DNA from: Nocardia niigatensis NBRC 100131
GTDB taxonomy: Bacteria > Actinomycetota > Actinomycetes > Mycobacteriales > Mycobacteriaceae
Direction of reading: 5' to 3'
NCBI RefSeq assembly: GCF_000308655.1
Contig: NZ_BAGC01000112.1
Location: forward strand, 62,001-126,000
Length of the DNA: 64,000 nucleotides
The notes beneath the pieces were generated by a model, which saw only the letters and a program-made list of their open reading frames with translations, did not search any database and was not told the origin of the DNA. Positions 42,145-51,736 of the stretch are shown here, in pieces (positions within the stretch are counted from its first letter, which is position 1; every line of letters begins with the position of its first letter). A program made the position numbers and the translations under genes.

Positions 42145-43065
42145 TCAGGTCAGCAAGGATCCGACGAGCTGGTCCGACATCGGGGGCCGGTCGGCCGGGC
42201 CGATTTCGCTGACGGTCCGCTGCCAGGTGGAGCCGTCGAGGGCGAACTGGGGGAGGGGAGCGCCGGAGTCGGGGATTCCCAAGCGCTGCAACAGGGTTGC
42301 GATCACCTGGCGGCTCATGGCGGCCAGTTCGTGGGTCGGGCGGTTGCGGTGGACGCGGATACCCAGGTCCACCTCGGCGAGCGCGCGCGGGCCGTGACGC
42401 TGCCAGCAGTCGAGGAGTATGCCGATCTCGACGCCGTAGCCGGGGGCGAAGGGGATGGTAGTGAGCAGGTCGCGGGTGGCGGCGTACTCGCCGCCGAGCG
42501 GCTGCGCGAGTTCGGCCAGCGGCGGCGCCAGCGCGGCCAGTAGCGGGCGGGCCACCAGCTGAGTGACGCGGCCGCCGCCGTCGAGGTCGTAGGTCGCGCC
42601 GGTGCGCAACGGGCGGCGGTAGCAGCCCTTGATCAGCCGCAGCTCGTCGTCGAAGAGCAGCGGGGCGAGCAGGGTCGGCACGATCATCGGGCTGGGGGCG
42701 ACCAGGTCGGAATCGACGAAGACGATCAGGTCGCCCGCGGCCACCGCCAGCGAGCGCCACAACACCTCGCCCTTGCCGGGGCGCGGCGGCAGCTCGGGGA
42801 GCGCTTCCTCCCGGGTGTACACGATCGAACCCGCGTCGCGAGCGCGTTCCCGGGTGCGGTCGGTGGATCCGGAATCGATGACGAGCAACTGGTCGACGAG
42901 CCCGCCGACCAGCGGCCGGATCGACTCGATCACACCGGCGATGGTGTTCTCCTCGTTCAGCGCGGGCAGCACGACCGACACCCGGCGGTCGCGTTTGTTC
43001 CGGACGAGTTCGGGGACCGTCCAATGGCGTTCGAATCGGAGAAGGTCGACGGCGGGCGGGGTCAT
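42145..43065 (-). CDS. gpgS: Glucosyl-3-phosphoglycerate synthase
   Basis: A 306-residue GT-A fold retaining glycosyltransferase. It follows M. tuberculosis GpgS closely: VSVVLPALNEENTIAGVIESI, IDSGSTDRT, RPGKGEVLWRSLAVAAGD, FVDSDL (metal-binding DSD), GGGRVTQLVARPLLAAL, QPLGGEYAATRDLL, PFAPGYGVEIG and HRNRPTHELAAMSRQVIATLL, a typical GpgS C terminus. GpgS makes glucosyl-3-phosphoglycerate from UDP- or NDP-glucose and 3-phosphoglycerate, the first step toward methylglucose lipopolysaccharide. Here it is the last gene of a four-gene ATGA-coupled operon with glycolipid-type genes, not next to folP as in mycobacteria, so it may feed a different product. Confidence 0.92.
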   Translation of the reverse strand: MTPPAVDLLRFERHWTVPELVRNKRDRRVSVVLPALNEENTIAGVIESIRPLVGGLVDQLLVIDSGSTDRTRERARDAGSIVYTREEALPELPPRPGKGEVLWRSLAVAAGDLIVFVDSDLVAPSPMIVPTLLAPLLFDDELRLIKGCYRRPLRTGATYDLDGGGRVTQLVARPLLAALAPPLAELAQPLGGEYAATRDLLTTIPFAPGYGVEIGILLDCWQRHGPRALAEVDLGIRVHRNRPTHELAAMSRQVIATLLQRLGIPDSGAPLPQFALDGSTWQRTVSEIGPADRPPMSDQLVGSLLT

Positions 43066-44717
43066 GGCAGGCTCCTGTCATCGAAGACATAGGTGGTCAC
43101 CTCGGCCCACAGGGTGGGCCAGGGGCGTAGGGGGCGGTCGCAGCGCCAGACGGTCACACCGCGGTCGATGCCCGGGAAACCGAGCCGGTCATCGAGATGG
43201 ATGAGCGGTGTGACATCGGAAAAAGACCGGCGCAGTGAGGCTTCGGCGGAACCGGTGGTCACGTACAGCGCGGTGGTGGCGGTGTCGGAGGGAATGCCGA
43301 ACATGGCGAAGCCTCGGTTGGGGCTGTAGACCGGCAGCGTCGGCGTCGCGAGATTTTCCAGAGCGGCTGCCTGCCAATAGTTTTGGGTGATGACGACGGT
43401 GTGCTCACGCCGCTCGGTCGGGATCTCGCCATAGGCCGTGATGACGGCGGCGGCCAGGTGGGTCCAGCCGGTGGTCCCGAACAACCGCATGCGCGTGGAC
43501 AGTTCGGTCCGGGATTCGGTGGGGTCGTGCAGCCGTGAGGCAGGCAGCGGCAGGACGCAGATGATGGCGATCGCCAGGACTGTCGTCAGCGCTGTGAGCC
43601 CCACGAGTACCGCGCCGGGCGCGCTCGAGCGGATCCGGCGCATCGATGAGCAGACCTGCGTCGTGCCCGCCGCGAACAGCACCGGAAGGAACCCCGCCAG
43701 GTAGTAGGGGCGGCCGTCCACCACGAGAACGAACACGAGGTCGGTCGCGGCGGCGATCGCCACGAAGCGATAGGGCCTCCGGATCGGCGCGGTCGACAGC
43801 GTCCAGAATCCGATGAGCGCCAGGGGAACACCGAGCAATCCCGCCAGCAGCGCGAACTGGATGGGCAGTCCTCCGACGCCTCCCGTGGCCGCGCGCTGCT
43901 CCTGATCGACCACGGCCCCCATGGCCAGCTGGGGCCAGCCGTGGTCGAACTGCCACCACAGCAGCGGGGCCGCCGAGACGATCACGAGGCTCGAACCCGC
44001 CCACAGGGCGGGGCGGCGCAGCATCGATCGGGGCCCCGCGACCAGGACGCCGATGCCGAGCCCGGTGAGCAGTACCACGGACAGGAGCTTGACCTGGAGG
44101 TCGACCGCGACGACCAGCGCCGCCGAGACCAGCAGGCGGTCGCGATGTCCCCACCATCCCATGCTGCGCTGACGATCTGCTGGAGAGCCCGCGCCCCACC
44201 GTGATTCCGGATGAGCGGTCCAGCGGATCAGTAGCCACACCGCCGTCGCCGACAGCGTGGAGTCGAACGCGAAGGTCGACAGTGTCGCGGTCTGGGTGAT
44301 CAGGAACGGACAGCCGGCGTAGGCGAGCGCCGCGAGCGCCTGCGCGGTCCGGCCGCCGCCCAACTCCCGTGCCGTCGCCGCGGTCACCGCGATGGCCGCG
44401 GCACCCGCAAGAATTGACGGGATGCGCAGCGCAAGAAGCGAATTCGGTGCGATCAGGTCTGCCGTCCGTGCCAGCAGCGGCACCACCGGGCCCTGATCGA
44501 CGTACCCGGGGGAGAGCCGCCGCCCGGCTGACAGGAAGTACAGCTCGTCGCCGAAGTAGTCGTAGCGGGCGCACCTGGCCAGCAACAACAGGGTGGTCAC
44601 GGCCATGATCGCGAGGACCGGGCCGGCGGCGGAGCGGACTTCCGGGTCCGTCACCCGCGGGCGGTTCCGATCGGTGTCGCGAGAACTACCGGGACGCAGC
44701 TTGTCCGACGAAGTCAT
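43062..44717 (-). CDS. GT39-type membrane glycosyltransferase
   Basis: A 551-residue integral membrane protein of the GT39/ArnT-like (polyprenyl-phosphate-dependent) type. N-terminal YDYFGDELYFLSAGRRLSPGYVDQGPVVP holds the acidic residue (DE) that acts in the first extracytoplasmic loop of such enzymes. About ten membrane segments follow, then a soluble C-terminal domain of about 170 residues. It should transfer a sugar from a polyprenyl carrier outside the membrane. The stop overlaps gpgS and the start overlaps the MFS stop, each by ATGA. Confidence 0.8.
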   Translation of the reverse strand: MTSSDKLRPGSSRDTDRNRPRVTDPEVRSAAGPVLAIMAVTTLLLLARCARYDYFGDELYFLSAGRRLSPGYVDQGPVVPLLARTADLIAPNSLLALRIPSILAGAAAIAVTAATARELGGGRTAQALAALAYAGCPFLITQTATLSTFAFDSTLSATAVWLLIRWTAHPESRWGAGSPADRQRSMGWWGHRDRLLVSAALVVAVDLQVKLLSVVLLTGLGIGVLVAGPRSMLRRPALWAGSSLVIVSAAPLLWWQFDHGWPQLAMGAVVDQEQRAATGGVGGLPIQFALLAGLLGVPLALIGFWTLSTAPIRRPYRFVAIAAATDLVFVLVVDGRPYYLAGFLPVLFAAGTTQVCSSMRRIRSSAPGAVLVGLTALTTVLAIAIICVLPLPASRLHDPTESRTELSTRMRLFGTTGWTHLAAAVITAYGEIPTERREHTVVITQNYWQAAALENLATPTLPVYSPNRGFAMFGIPSDTATTALYVTTGSAEASLRRSFSDVTPLIHLDDRLGFPGIDRGVTVWRCDRPLRPWPTLWAEVTTYVFDDRSLP

Positions 44718-46342
44718 GCCGCATTCCCGAGATCCCGGGGCATCGCCAGGGTCAGAGCCCCGAGAGCGAGGGCGATTCCGGCCACGGTCAGCAGCACGGT
44801 GCCGCACGCCGCAATGTAGGTGTGCGCCAGCGTCATCGATGTGGCGGCGGCCGTGGGGTCCGTCGCCGCGCAGGTCGTCGCGTCCAGCGCCGGAGTGGCG
44901 GAAGACAGCGCGGCGTGCGCGCAGTCGCCGAACCGCTCGACCACCACGGCGCGCTGATCCGAGGGCATACCCTGCCGGGTAAGTGCCTGCGCCAGAGCGC
45001 CTTTCCCTTGCGCGACACCCGATCCGCTGCCGATCCGCGCGAAGAACAAGGTGCCCAGCGCCGCGGCTCCGATGGCACTGCCCAGTTGTTGAATCGTCGG
45101 CAACAGACCCGAGGCCGACCCGGTCTCCGCCGCCGTCACCCGGGCGGTCATGAGGGCCGGCAGCGGTGTGGCGAACCACCCCATCCCCGCGCCGGCCAGG
45201 AACACCGGCCCGCTCAGCATCCGCGTGTCGATGCCGGCCCGGGCCGGATCGAGCGAGGTCGCGATCATCGCCAGCGACAATCCGAACAGCACGATGCCGA
45301 CCGTCAGGGCCCGGGAACCCATGCGCGCCACCAGGATCGGCGCGGTCACCGCGGCCGGGACCGCGCCCAGCGCGAAGGGCGCCATAAGTCTCGCAGTTTG
45401 CAGCGCGGTCATACCGAGTCCGGATTGGGCGGCCACCGACACGGTGAACAGGAAGGCGGTGAAGATCCCGTAGAAGACCAGCAGCAGGATCGAGCCGACG
45501 GCGAAGGCCCGGTCGGCGAAGATCCCGGTCCGCAGCAGTCCGGTGCCCCCGGCCCGCCGCTGCTGCCACCCGAAGGCCGCCAACACCCCGCAGCCAATCG
45601 CAAGGAGGGCGAGAAGGTGCGGCGGCCAGCCCCTTTCGCGACCGACGGTGATCGGATACAACACCAGCAACAACCCCGTGGACGCCAGCAGCACCCCCGG
45701 TACATCGGCGCGCGACGGGACGGCCGCGGCGCCGATATGCAGGTAGCGATACGCCAGGACGAAAGCCGCCAGTCCGACCGGCACATTGAGCAGGAAGATG
45801 CCGTGCCAGCCCAGTCCGAACGGGTCGGCCGCCACCACCGCCCCACCCACCAGCGGACCCGCCAGCCCCGCCAATCCGGCCACGGCGCCGTAGATTCCGA
45901 AGGCCAGCACCCGACGCCCGGCCTCGAATCCGGCATTGACGATGGCCACGGTTTGCGCGGCCATCCCAGCCGCCGCCACCCCCTGCACGAGCCGCCCGCC
46001 GATCAGCGTCACGGCCTGATCTGCGGCGCCGCACCACAGCGACGCGGCGACGAATCCGGCCATCGAAACCAGGAAGAGCGTGCGCCGACCGTGGATATCG
46101 CCGAGCCGCGCGGCCACCGGCAGGCTGCACGCGAAGGCCAGGCTGTACCCGGCCACGACCAGCAGCTGCGCCGAGCCCGGAGCGGCGAGGTCGCGGCCCA
46201 GGACCGGCAGTGCCGTATTGACGATGGTCAGGTCCAGCATCTGCAGGAAGACCGCGATCAGGCACGCCGCGAAGGCTCCCCAGGCCGCGCGGGCGGGGAC
46301 GGCCGGGGCGTCGTTGCCGTCGGCCGAAATCGGGGTGATCAT
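44714..46342 (-). CDS. DHA2-type MFS exporter
   Basis: A 542-residue transporter with about 14 membrane segments. The D1-type motif LQMLDLTIVNTALPVLG, GYSLAFACSLPVAARLGDIHGRR and the motif C-like GPLVGGAVVA are typical of DHA2 drug/lipid exporters. ATG 46342 overlaps the acyltransferase stop by ATGA; an upstream in-frame extension is shadow. Within this operon it is the likely exporter of the finished lipid. Confidence 0.88.
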   Translation of the reverse strand: MITPISADGNDAPAVPARAAWGAFAACLIAVFLQMLDLTIVNTALPVLGRDLAAPGSAQLLVVAGYSLAFACSLPVAARLGDIHGRRTLFLVSMAGFVAASLWCGAADQAVTLIGGRLVQGVAAAGMAAQTVAIVNAGFEAGRRVLAFGIYGAVAGLAGLAGPLVGGAVVAADPFGLGWHGIFLLNVPVGLAAFVLAYRYLHIGAAAVPSRADVPGVLLASTGLLLVLYPITVGRERGWPPHLLALLAIGCGVLAAFGWQQRRAGGTGLLRTGIFADRAFAVGSILLLVFYGIFTAFLFTVSVAAQSGLGMTALQTARLMAPFALGAVPAAVTAPILVARMGSRALTVGIVLFGLSLAMIATSLDPARAGIDTRMLSGPVFLAGAGMGWFATPLPALMTARVTAAETGSASGLLPTIQQLGSAIGAAALGTLFFARIGSGSGVAQGKGALAQALTRQGMPSDQRAVVVERFGDCAHAALSSATPALDATTCAATDPTAAATSMTLAHTYIAACGTVLLTVAGIALALGALTLAMPRDLGNAA

Positions 46343-47763
46343 CGCCGGATGTCGGCCCGGACACGGTAGTCGCCGTCCGCGGCCACGGCCGAGGTGATCG
46401 AGGTCAGCGTCTTGATATAGTGATCGATCGAGGCGTGCGCCTCGGGGGTGTCGGGGAAGAGCAGGCTGAGCGTGGTCACGTCGGGGAATCGGTTGACCCA
46501 CAGGTAGACCGCGCCGGCGGCCGCCCGGTTCCCGAACATGCCGCCCTTGATCTTGTCGAACATCTCGACGCCGGGGATCTTGCGCACGTCGACGTAGGAC
46601 ATCATGGTCGCCGCCCAGCCGGGTTCGGCGCGGACGCCCTGATCGGGGGTGGCGAGTTCGAGCACCCGATGTGGCGAGATATCGGTCAGTTCCTTGGCGG
46701 CGTCACCCGCCAACTGTGCCGCGGCCACCAGGGTGGTGAAGCTGTCGTCGGGGTCCAGGTCGAAGGCGACCGGGACGAGGTTGGTGTACCAGCCGATCGA
46801 CGCGTTCTCCTGGGCGGTCGTCCGCGTATTGACCGGTGTGAGCACGAAATACCAATCGCGCCCGGCCAATTCGAGTTCGGTCAGCGCGAGGACCGCGAAC
46901 AGGCCGCCGAGGAAACGCCCGCCGTGCTCGGTGCACGCCTGCTCGAACCGGGCCGCGGTGTCCGCGTCGAACAGGGGAATGGTGATCTGTGCGCCCTGCC
47001 GGAAGCCCGGCCCGGCATCGGCGCCCAGATCCACCGGCAGTGCCGGCATGACACCGCCGTTGCGCTGCAACAGTTTCGTCCACATCCGGACGGGGCGGGA
47101 GCCCGCCCGCAGCGCGGTGTTGACGGCCCGCTCCCGCCCGCAGTAGGCGATGTGACTACCGGCGGGCGGGAGTTCCGCAGCGCCGCCGGACAGTTCACTG
47201 CCGTAGATCATGATCAGTTCCGTGCAGGTCAGGGCTTGCGCGACGCCGTCGGTGTGCAGGTGATCGATGGCCGCGAACACGGTGTAGGAGTCCTCGTGCT
47301 CGATCACGCCGAACCCGAAGCAGTCCCAGTGCAACGCATTCGGGACCAGTGACTGCACATGCTCGCGAATGTCGGCGCTGGACTCGAAGTGCCGGTAGTC
47401 CTGGGTGGTCACGGTGATCATCTCGGGCGCCACGGTCCGCCGCACCACGGAACCACAGGGTTCGTGGGTGAACCAGCTGGCGAAGGTGTCGTGCCGGCGC
47501 AGAAATCGGGCGACCGTGCGCGCCATGGCGGCCAGGTCCGGGCGGCCCGGAATCTCGAAGGAGATCATGGTCAACCGCGAGGCGCGCACCCCCGCATCGA
47601 TATTGCGCAGCGTCGCCCGCAGATACTGCTCCTGCTGGTACGAGGGCGGGGCCGGATGGGGTGGGGCGGCGAGCATGGCCGCGTGCGACTCCGGGGCGAG
47701 CGTCCAGCCGGTGACCCGGCCCGGCGCCGGATGCCAATCGTCGATGAAGCCGAAGTCGACCAC
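46339..47763 (-). CDS. Condensation-domain (PapA-like) acyltransferase
   Basis: A 474-residue protein of the condensation/PapA acyltransferase superfamily. The active-site motif reads D167-H168-L-H-T-D172-G173, i.e. HxxxDG with the first His of HHxxxDG replaced by Asp. Further family marks are SFEIPGRPDLAAMARTVARFLRRHDTF and the YLWVNRFPD region near the end, where PapA proteins have DFGWG. Such enzymes acylate trehalose or other glycolipid acceptors. GTG 47763 begins the operon, opposite the mycolyltransferase gene across 223 bp. Confidence 0.8.
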   Translation of the reverse strand: MVDFGFIDDWHPAPGRVTGWTLAPESHAAMLAAPPHPAPPSYQQEQYLRATLRNIDAGVRASRLTMISFEIPGRPDLAAMARTVARFLRRHDTFASWFTHEPCGSVVRRTVAPEMITVTTQDYRHFESSADIREHVQSLVPNALHWDCFGFGVIEHEDSYTVFAAIDHLHTDGVAQALTCTELIMIYGSELSGGAAELPPAGSHIAYCGRERAVNTALRAGSRPVRMWTKLLQRNGGVMPALPVDLGADAGPGFRQGAQITIPLFDADTAARFEQACTEHGGRFLGGLFAVLALTELELAGRDWYFVLTPVNTRTTAQENASIGWYTNLVPVAFDLDPDDSFTTLVAAAQLAGDAAKELTDISPHRVLELATPDQGVRAEPGWAATMMSYVDVRKIPGVEMFDKIKGGMFGNRAAAGAVYLWVNRFPDVTTLSLLFPDTPEAHASIDHYIKTLTSITSAVAADGDYRVRADIRR

Positions 47764-47799
47764 GGGTGCCTCGATTCGCAGCGGGAAATCCCGAGAACT

Positions 47800-47825
47800 G
47801 ATGTCGCAGCGCAGTCAACGACATC
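47800..47825. promoter_or_regulatory. GATGTCG-N12-CGACATC inverted repeat in divergent promoter
   Basis: A 7-bp-arm inverted repeat in the 223-bp gap between the acyltransferase operon and the mycolyltransferase. It could control one or both. No regulator gene sits inside this cluster. Confidence 0.4.
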
Positions 47826-47986
47826 CCGCCCACCCCTGGCTGCGGAGATCGCGGAATATTGTGAACAGTGCCAATCGGCCGGCCGTCCGGCTGCCGCGAC
47901 GTCACAGGTTATCCAAAGGCATTGCCGCTCAGCCGAGTTCACTCCTACCGTGGCCGGTCACAAGGACGGACGAGCCGGGGAGACAC

Positions 47987-49051
47987 GTGAGAGACCATCC
48001 TGTGCGGCGGACGCGCCGAAGACAAATCCGCCTGCGCCGGCTGCTGCTGACGGTGGCGTCGGCCCTGCTGCTGCCGAGCATCGCCACGGCGGAGCCGGCG
48101 GGGCCGATCGCGGTGCCGGAGGTGCTCGCGAAGGCGGTCTCCGCCGTGGACGGATCTCGACTCGTCGACGCCACCGAGGCAGGCGGTCGCATGCTCGATC
48201 TTCGGGTGCACTCGGCGGCGATGAACGCCGATATCGCACTGAAAGTGCTTCGCGCACCGGATGGTTCGGCGCCCGCCCCGGTGCTGTATCTGCTCAATGG
48301 CGCCAATGGCGGAGTCGATGCGAGCAGCTGGTTCGAGCAGACCGATGTGGCGGACTTCTTCGCGGGCAAGCAGGTCACCGTCGTGATCCCGCTGGGCGGG
48401 CGTGGCAGCTACTTCACCGACTGGCGCGCCGACGACCCGGTACTCGGCCGGCAGCGCTGGACCACGTTCCTGACCGCCGAACTACCCCCCATCGTCGATT
48501 CGGCGCTACGCGGCACGGGCGCCAATGCCATAGCCGGGATTTCGATGGCCGGCACCTCGGTCTTCCAACTGGCCCTGGCCGCACCGGGCCTCTACAAGGC
48601 GATCGGCTCGTACAGCGGCTGCGCGCGCACCAGCGATCCGCAGGGGCAGGCCTTCGTCACCGCCGTGGTCACGCGCTGGGCAGGCAATGTCGCGAATATG
48701 TGGGGCCCGCCCGGCGATCCGCAATGGAGCGCCACCGACCCGTACCTGCACGCGGATCGCCTGCGCGGCACCGCGATCTACGTCTCCGCCGGGACCGGGA
48801 TCCCGGGCGCCCTCGACACCCTCGACGGACCCGGCATCCAGGGCAATGCGCTGAAGTTGTTGGCGCAGTTGACATCCGGTGGAGTCCTGGAGGCCGTGGC
48901 CGATCAGTGCGCGCTCGCCCTCCGCGACCGGTTAGCCGCGTTGCGGGTGCCCGCCACCTTCGATCTACGGCCGGTCGGCACCCATTCCTGGGGTTACTGG
49001 CAGGAGGATCTTCACAATTCGTGGACGCTGTTCGACCGCGTGCTCCGATAG
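47987..49051 (+). CDS. Antigen-85-like mycolyltransferase/esterase
   Basis: A 354-residue secreted protein: N-terminal twin-Arg-rich stretch and signal (RLRRLLLTVASALLLPSIATAEP), then a D-fold of Ag85 type with PVLYLLNGANGGVDASSW, VVIPLGGRGSYFTDW, nucleophile Ser in AGISMAGTSVFQLALAAPGLY and C-terminal THSWGYWQEDLHNSW (catalytic His, HSWxYW). Ag85 enzymes transfer mycolates to trehalose and arabinogalactan. GTG 47987 with GGGGAGA upstream is the best start. Divergent from the acyltransferase operon. The 3' end overlaps the convergent PucR gene by 40 bp. Confidence 0.85.
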   Translation: MRDHPVRRTRRRQIRLRRLLLTVASALLLPSIATAEPAGPIAVPEVLAKAVSAVDGSRLVDATEAGGRMLDLRVHSAAMNADIALKVLRAPDGSAPAPVLYLLNGANGGVDASSWFEQTDVADFFAGKQVTVVIPLGGRGSYFTDWRADDPVLGRQRWTTFLTAELPPIVDSALRGTGANAIAGISMAGTSVFQLALAAPGLYKAIGSYSGCARTSDPQGQAFVTAVVTRWAGNVANMWGPPGDPQWSATDPYLHADRLRGTAIYVSAGTGIPGALDTLDGPGIQGNALKLLAQLTSGGVLEAVADQCALALRDRLAALRVPATFDLRPVGTHSWGYWQEDLHNSWTLFDRVLR

Positions 49052-50298
49052 GTGCGCGCCACCAGGGCCGAGCGCAGATACCAGACCCCCGAGGTGTGGG
49101 TCGGATCGAATCCGGTGAGCTGGCCGATTCGTTTGAGCCGGTAGTCGACGGTATTGGTGTGCACGTGCAGGGTTCGCGCGGTGCGCTGGCGGTTCAGGTT
49201 GTTGCTGATGTGCAACTGCAGCGTCTGCAGCAGCTCGGGATACTCGTCCAGCGGATCCAGCAGCGTCCCGAGATGATCACGGCCGGGACCGGGCCGGGTG
49301 AGCTGGTATTCGAGCGAGAGATCGTCGAAGCGGTACAGCCCGCGCACCAGCTGCAGGCGCTGCACCATGTCGAGCAGCTCGTGCGCCTGCTCGGTCGCGG
49401 CCGGAATCTGCTGCGGCGCGGCCTGAGTGACCGCGGCGGTGATCGGGACCTGCGCGGCCTTGGAGAGATTGACGACGAATTCGTCGAGTTCGTCGTCGGG
49501 CAGCCCGTGTTTCGGGATCAGGATGGTGCCGCCGTCGACACTCAGCAGCGACAGCACCTTGTCCGGGTAGCGGGTCGCCAGCTCGGCCTGCGTCCGGCGC
49601 AGTTTGCGGCGCGCGACCACCTGGGAGTCGAGTGCGCGGTTCTTCTCGTCCGGATGCGGCGGAATCGAAACCGCCAGCACCCGATACGATTCCGCGATCT
49701 CGATGCCGCACTCGCGGGCCATGGTGGAGGTGCTGTGGCCGCCGAGCAGCGCCGAGGTCAGGGTGTGCACCGCGGTGTGGTGCTCGCTGATCACCGCGCG
49801 CAGCTCCCGCACATACGCGACGGACACGGCCGCGGTCATCCGATCCAGCAACTCCACCACCAGTTTCGCGCCGTCGACCATGGTGTGGAAGTCCGACGCG
49901 GTCAGCGCGGACATGGTCGCGTCCGCCTTCGTGTACCTGGTGGTCGACTTGGCCATCACGAGTTCCAGCCCGATCTTGAAACCCTCGTGGATCGCGTGAT
50001 GGATGGTATCGATCGGGATGCCCTCCCGGGCCCACTGCGCGGCCGCGTCCTCCAGCCGCTTGGTCTTCTCCGGGATGTCGCGTCCGTCGAGCATGCTGAC
50101 CGCGAGTTCGAGGCAGGTGCGGGTGATGGTGGTGACATCCCCGCGTAGCGCGTCGCCCGGCAGCGTCCCGCACGGGACCACGGTCTCCACGAAATGCCCC
50201 ACCATGTGCCGCGACAGCTCACGGACATCACGCAGGGCCGAGGACAGGGGCATGCCCGACATGGTCAGGCCGGTACGCGGTGAATCGATCATCGACAT
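49012..50298 (-). CDS. PucR/CdaR-type transcriptional regulator
   Basis: A 428-residue regulator with a long helical N-terminal sensor of unknown ligand, a GGDEF-like central fold without catalytic residues, and a C-terminal PucR HTH (LLQTLQLHISNNLNRQRTARTLHVHTNTVDYRLKRIGQLTG). GGGAG precedes ATG 50298 by eight bases. Such proteins are common in nocardiae next to P450 or lipid genes; here it ends against the mycolyltransferase gene and follows a P450 in the same direction. Confidence 0.88.
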   Translation of the reverse strand: MSMIDSPRTGLTMSGMPLSSALRDVRELSRHMVGHFVETVVPCGTLPGDALRGDVTTITRTCLELAVSMLDGRDIPEKTKRLEDAAAQWAREGIPIDTIHHAIHEGFKIGLELVMAKSTTRYTKADATMSALTASDFHTMVDGAKLVVELLDRMTAAVSVAYVRELRAVISEHHTAVHTLTSALLGGHSTSTMARECGIEIAESYRVLAVSIPPHPDEKNRALDSQVVARRKLRRTQAELATRYPDKVLSLLSVDGGTILIPKHGLPDDELDEFVVNLSKAAQVPITAAVTQAAPQQIPAATEQAHELLDMVQRLQLVRGLYRFDDLSLEYQLTRPGPGRDHLGTLLDPLDEYPELLQTLQLHISNNLNRQRTARTLHVHTNTVDYRLKRIGQLTGFDPTHTSGVWYLRSALVARTYRSTRSNSVHEL

Positions 50299-50453
50299 CG
50301 GCTCATCTCCCTTGCACCCCCCTGCTTCCCGATCCCGAAGCTACCGACCACCCCGACAGCCTGTCCGGGCACTCGTTCTGTGAATAATCGGCAAACTTGA
50401 CCCGGCCCAGACTGTTAGGTGTCACAACAGCCCAGGTCGGAGTGGGTCGTCGG

Positions 50454-51653
50454 TCACCAGGCGACGGGGAGTGCCTTCGGGCCGCGGAGCAGCATGCCCT
50501 GCTTCCACTCCACCTCGTCCGCGGGAATCGCCAGGCGCAGGTTCGGGAAGCGGCGGAGCAGGGCGGCCAGCGTCACCTGCAATTCGAGGCGGGCCAGCTG
50601 CGCGCCCACGCAGTGATGAAAGCCGTGGCCGAAGGCCAGGTGCGAGTTGTGGTGCCGGGCCAGGTCCATGGTGTCGGGATCCGGGAAGACCGTCTCGTCG
50701 CGGTTCGCGGTGGCCAGATCCACGAAGACGGCCTCGCCCGCGCGAATCCTGGTGCCGGACAACATGACATCCTCGAGGGCGATGCGCGGGAACGCGCCGC
50801 CATTGCCGAGCTGGATGTAGCGGAGCAGTTCCTCGACGGCGGGCGGAACCAGGTCCGGATCGTCGCGCAGCCGCTCCCATTCGCCCTGGGTGAGCAGGAT
50901 GTAGACGAAATTGGCGATCTGATTGGCCGTGGTCTCGTGACCGGCGACCAGCAGGGTCATGCCGAGCATGATCAGCTCGTCCTCGGTGAGCCGGTCCTCG
51001 TCGTCGCGGGCCGCCACCAGCGCGCCGAGCAGATCATCGGCGGGGTGCACCCGGCGCTCGGCGACCTGCTCGGTCAGATACTCGGTGACGGCGGCGAACG
51101 CGGCCATGCGCTGCTCTTCGGGGACGGCGGTCGTGGACATGATCGCGTCCGAGAAGTCGCGGAAGCGATGCTGGTCCCGTGGTGGCACACCGAGCATTTC
51201 GCAGATGATGGTGACCGGCACCGGGAGCGCCAGCGCCGACACCAGGTCGGCGGGCGAGCCGGCCTCGGCCATGGCCGTCAGCATGCCGTCGACGAGCTCC
51301 TCGGCGCGCGGGCGCAGATCCTGCACGCGGTGGGTGGTGAACGCGGTCATGGTCAGCTTGCGGAGCCTGGTCAGCTCCGGCGGGTCCATGCTCATCGGAA
51401 TGTTCGGCATGGCCGGCGTCTCGCGGACTCGCGGCACATCATCCCGGCCGACCGTGGCGGCGCGGCCGAAGCGGGGATCGCTCAGCACCGAGCGCACGTC
51501 CGCGTAGCGGGTGACGAGCCAGGCCTCACCGCCGTACGGCAGCCGGACACGGGAAATCGGTTCCTCGCGTAGCATTTTCAGCGCTGTCGGGTGCGGATCG
51601 AGCCGGACCGGATCGCCGAACGGATAGTGGCGGACTTCGGTAGGTGTGGTCAC
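50454..51653 (-). CDS. Cytochrome P450 (CYP105/107-like)
   Basis: A 399-residue P450: I-helix LLVAGHETTANQIAN, ExxR EELLRYI, and haem-binding FGHGFHHCVGAQLARLE with the Cys ligand. DPPELTRLRKLTMTAFT is the C-helix. This short type resembles the CYP105/107 group acting on small molecules. GTG 51653 has AAGGAG six bases upstream. A 26-bp inverted repeat lies directly upstream; the TetR gene beyond it likely controls this P450. No ferredoxin gene follows. Confidence 0.93.
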   Translation of the reverse strand: MTTPTEVRHYPFGDPVRLDPHPTALKMLREEPISRVRLPYGGEAWLVTRYADVRSVLSDPRFGRAATVGRDDVPRVRETPAMPNIPMSMDPPELTRLRKLTMTAFTTHRVQDLRPRAEELVDGMLTAMAEAGSPADLVSALALPVPVTIICEMLGVPPRDQHRFRDFSDAIMSTTAVPEEQRMAAFAAVTEYLTEQVAERRVHPADDLLGALVAARDDEDRLTEDELIMLGMTLLVAGHETTANQIANFVYILLTQGEWERLRDDPDLVPPAVEELLRYIQLGNGGAFPRIALEDVMLSGTRIRAGEAVFVDLATANRDETVFPDPDTMDLARHHNSHLAFGHGFHHCVGAQLARLELQVTLAALLRRFPNLRLAIPADEVEWKQGMLLRGPKALPVAW

Positions 51654-51665
51654 GCGAAACTCCTT

Positions 51666-51691
51666 CCGCTGTAAGCAAATGCTTACAGCGG
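51666..51691. promoter_or_regulatory. 26-bp inverted repeat upstream of the P450
   Basis: Arms CCGCTGTAAGC (51666-51676) and GCTTACAGCGG (51681-51691) are perfectly complementary around AAAT. The core GTAAGCA/TGCTTAC resembles known TetR-type operators. It is 13 bp upstream of the P450 start, so binding would block it. Confidence 0.75.
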
Positions 51692-51736
51692 TCGATCGTA
51701 GGAGTGCGTCACCGAACCGTCAACGCTCGATTTCCG

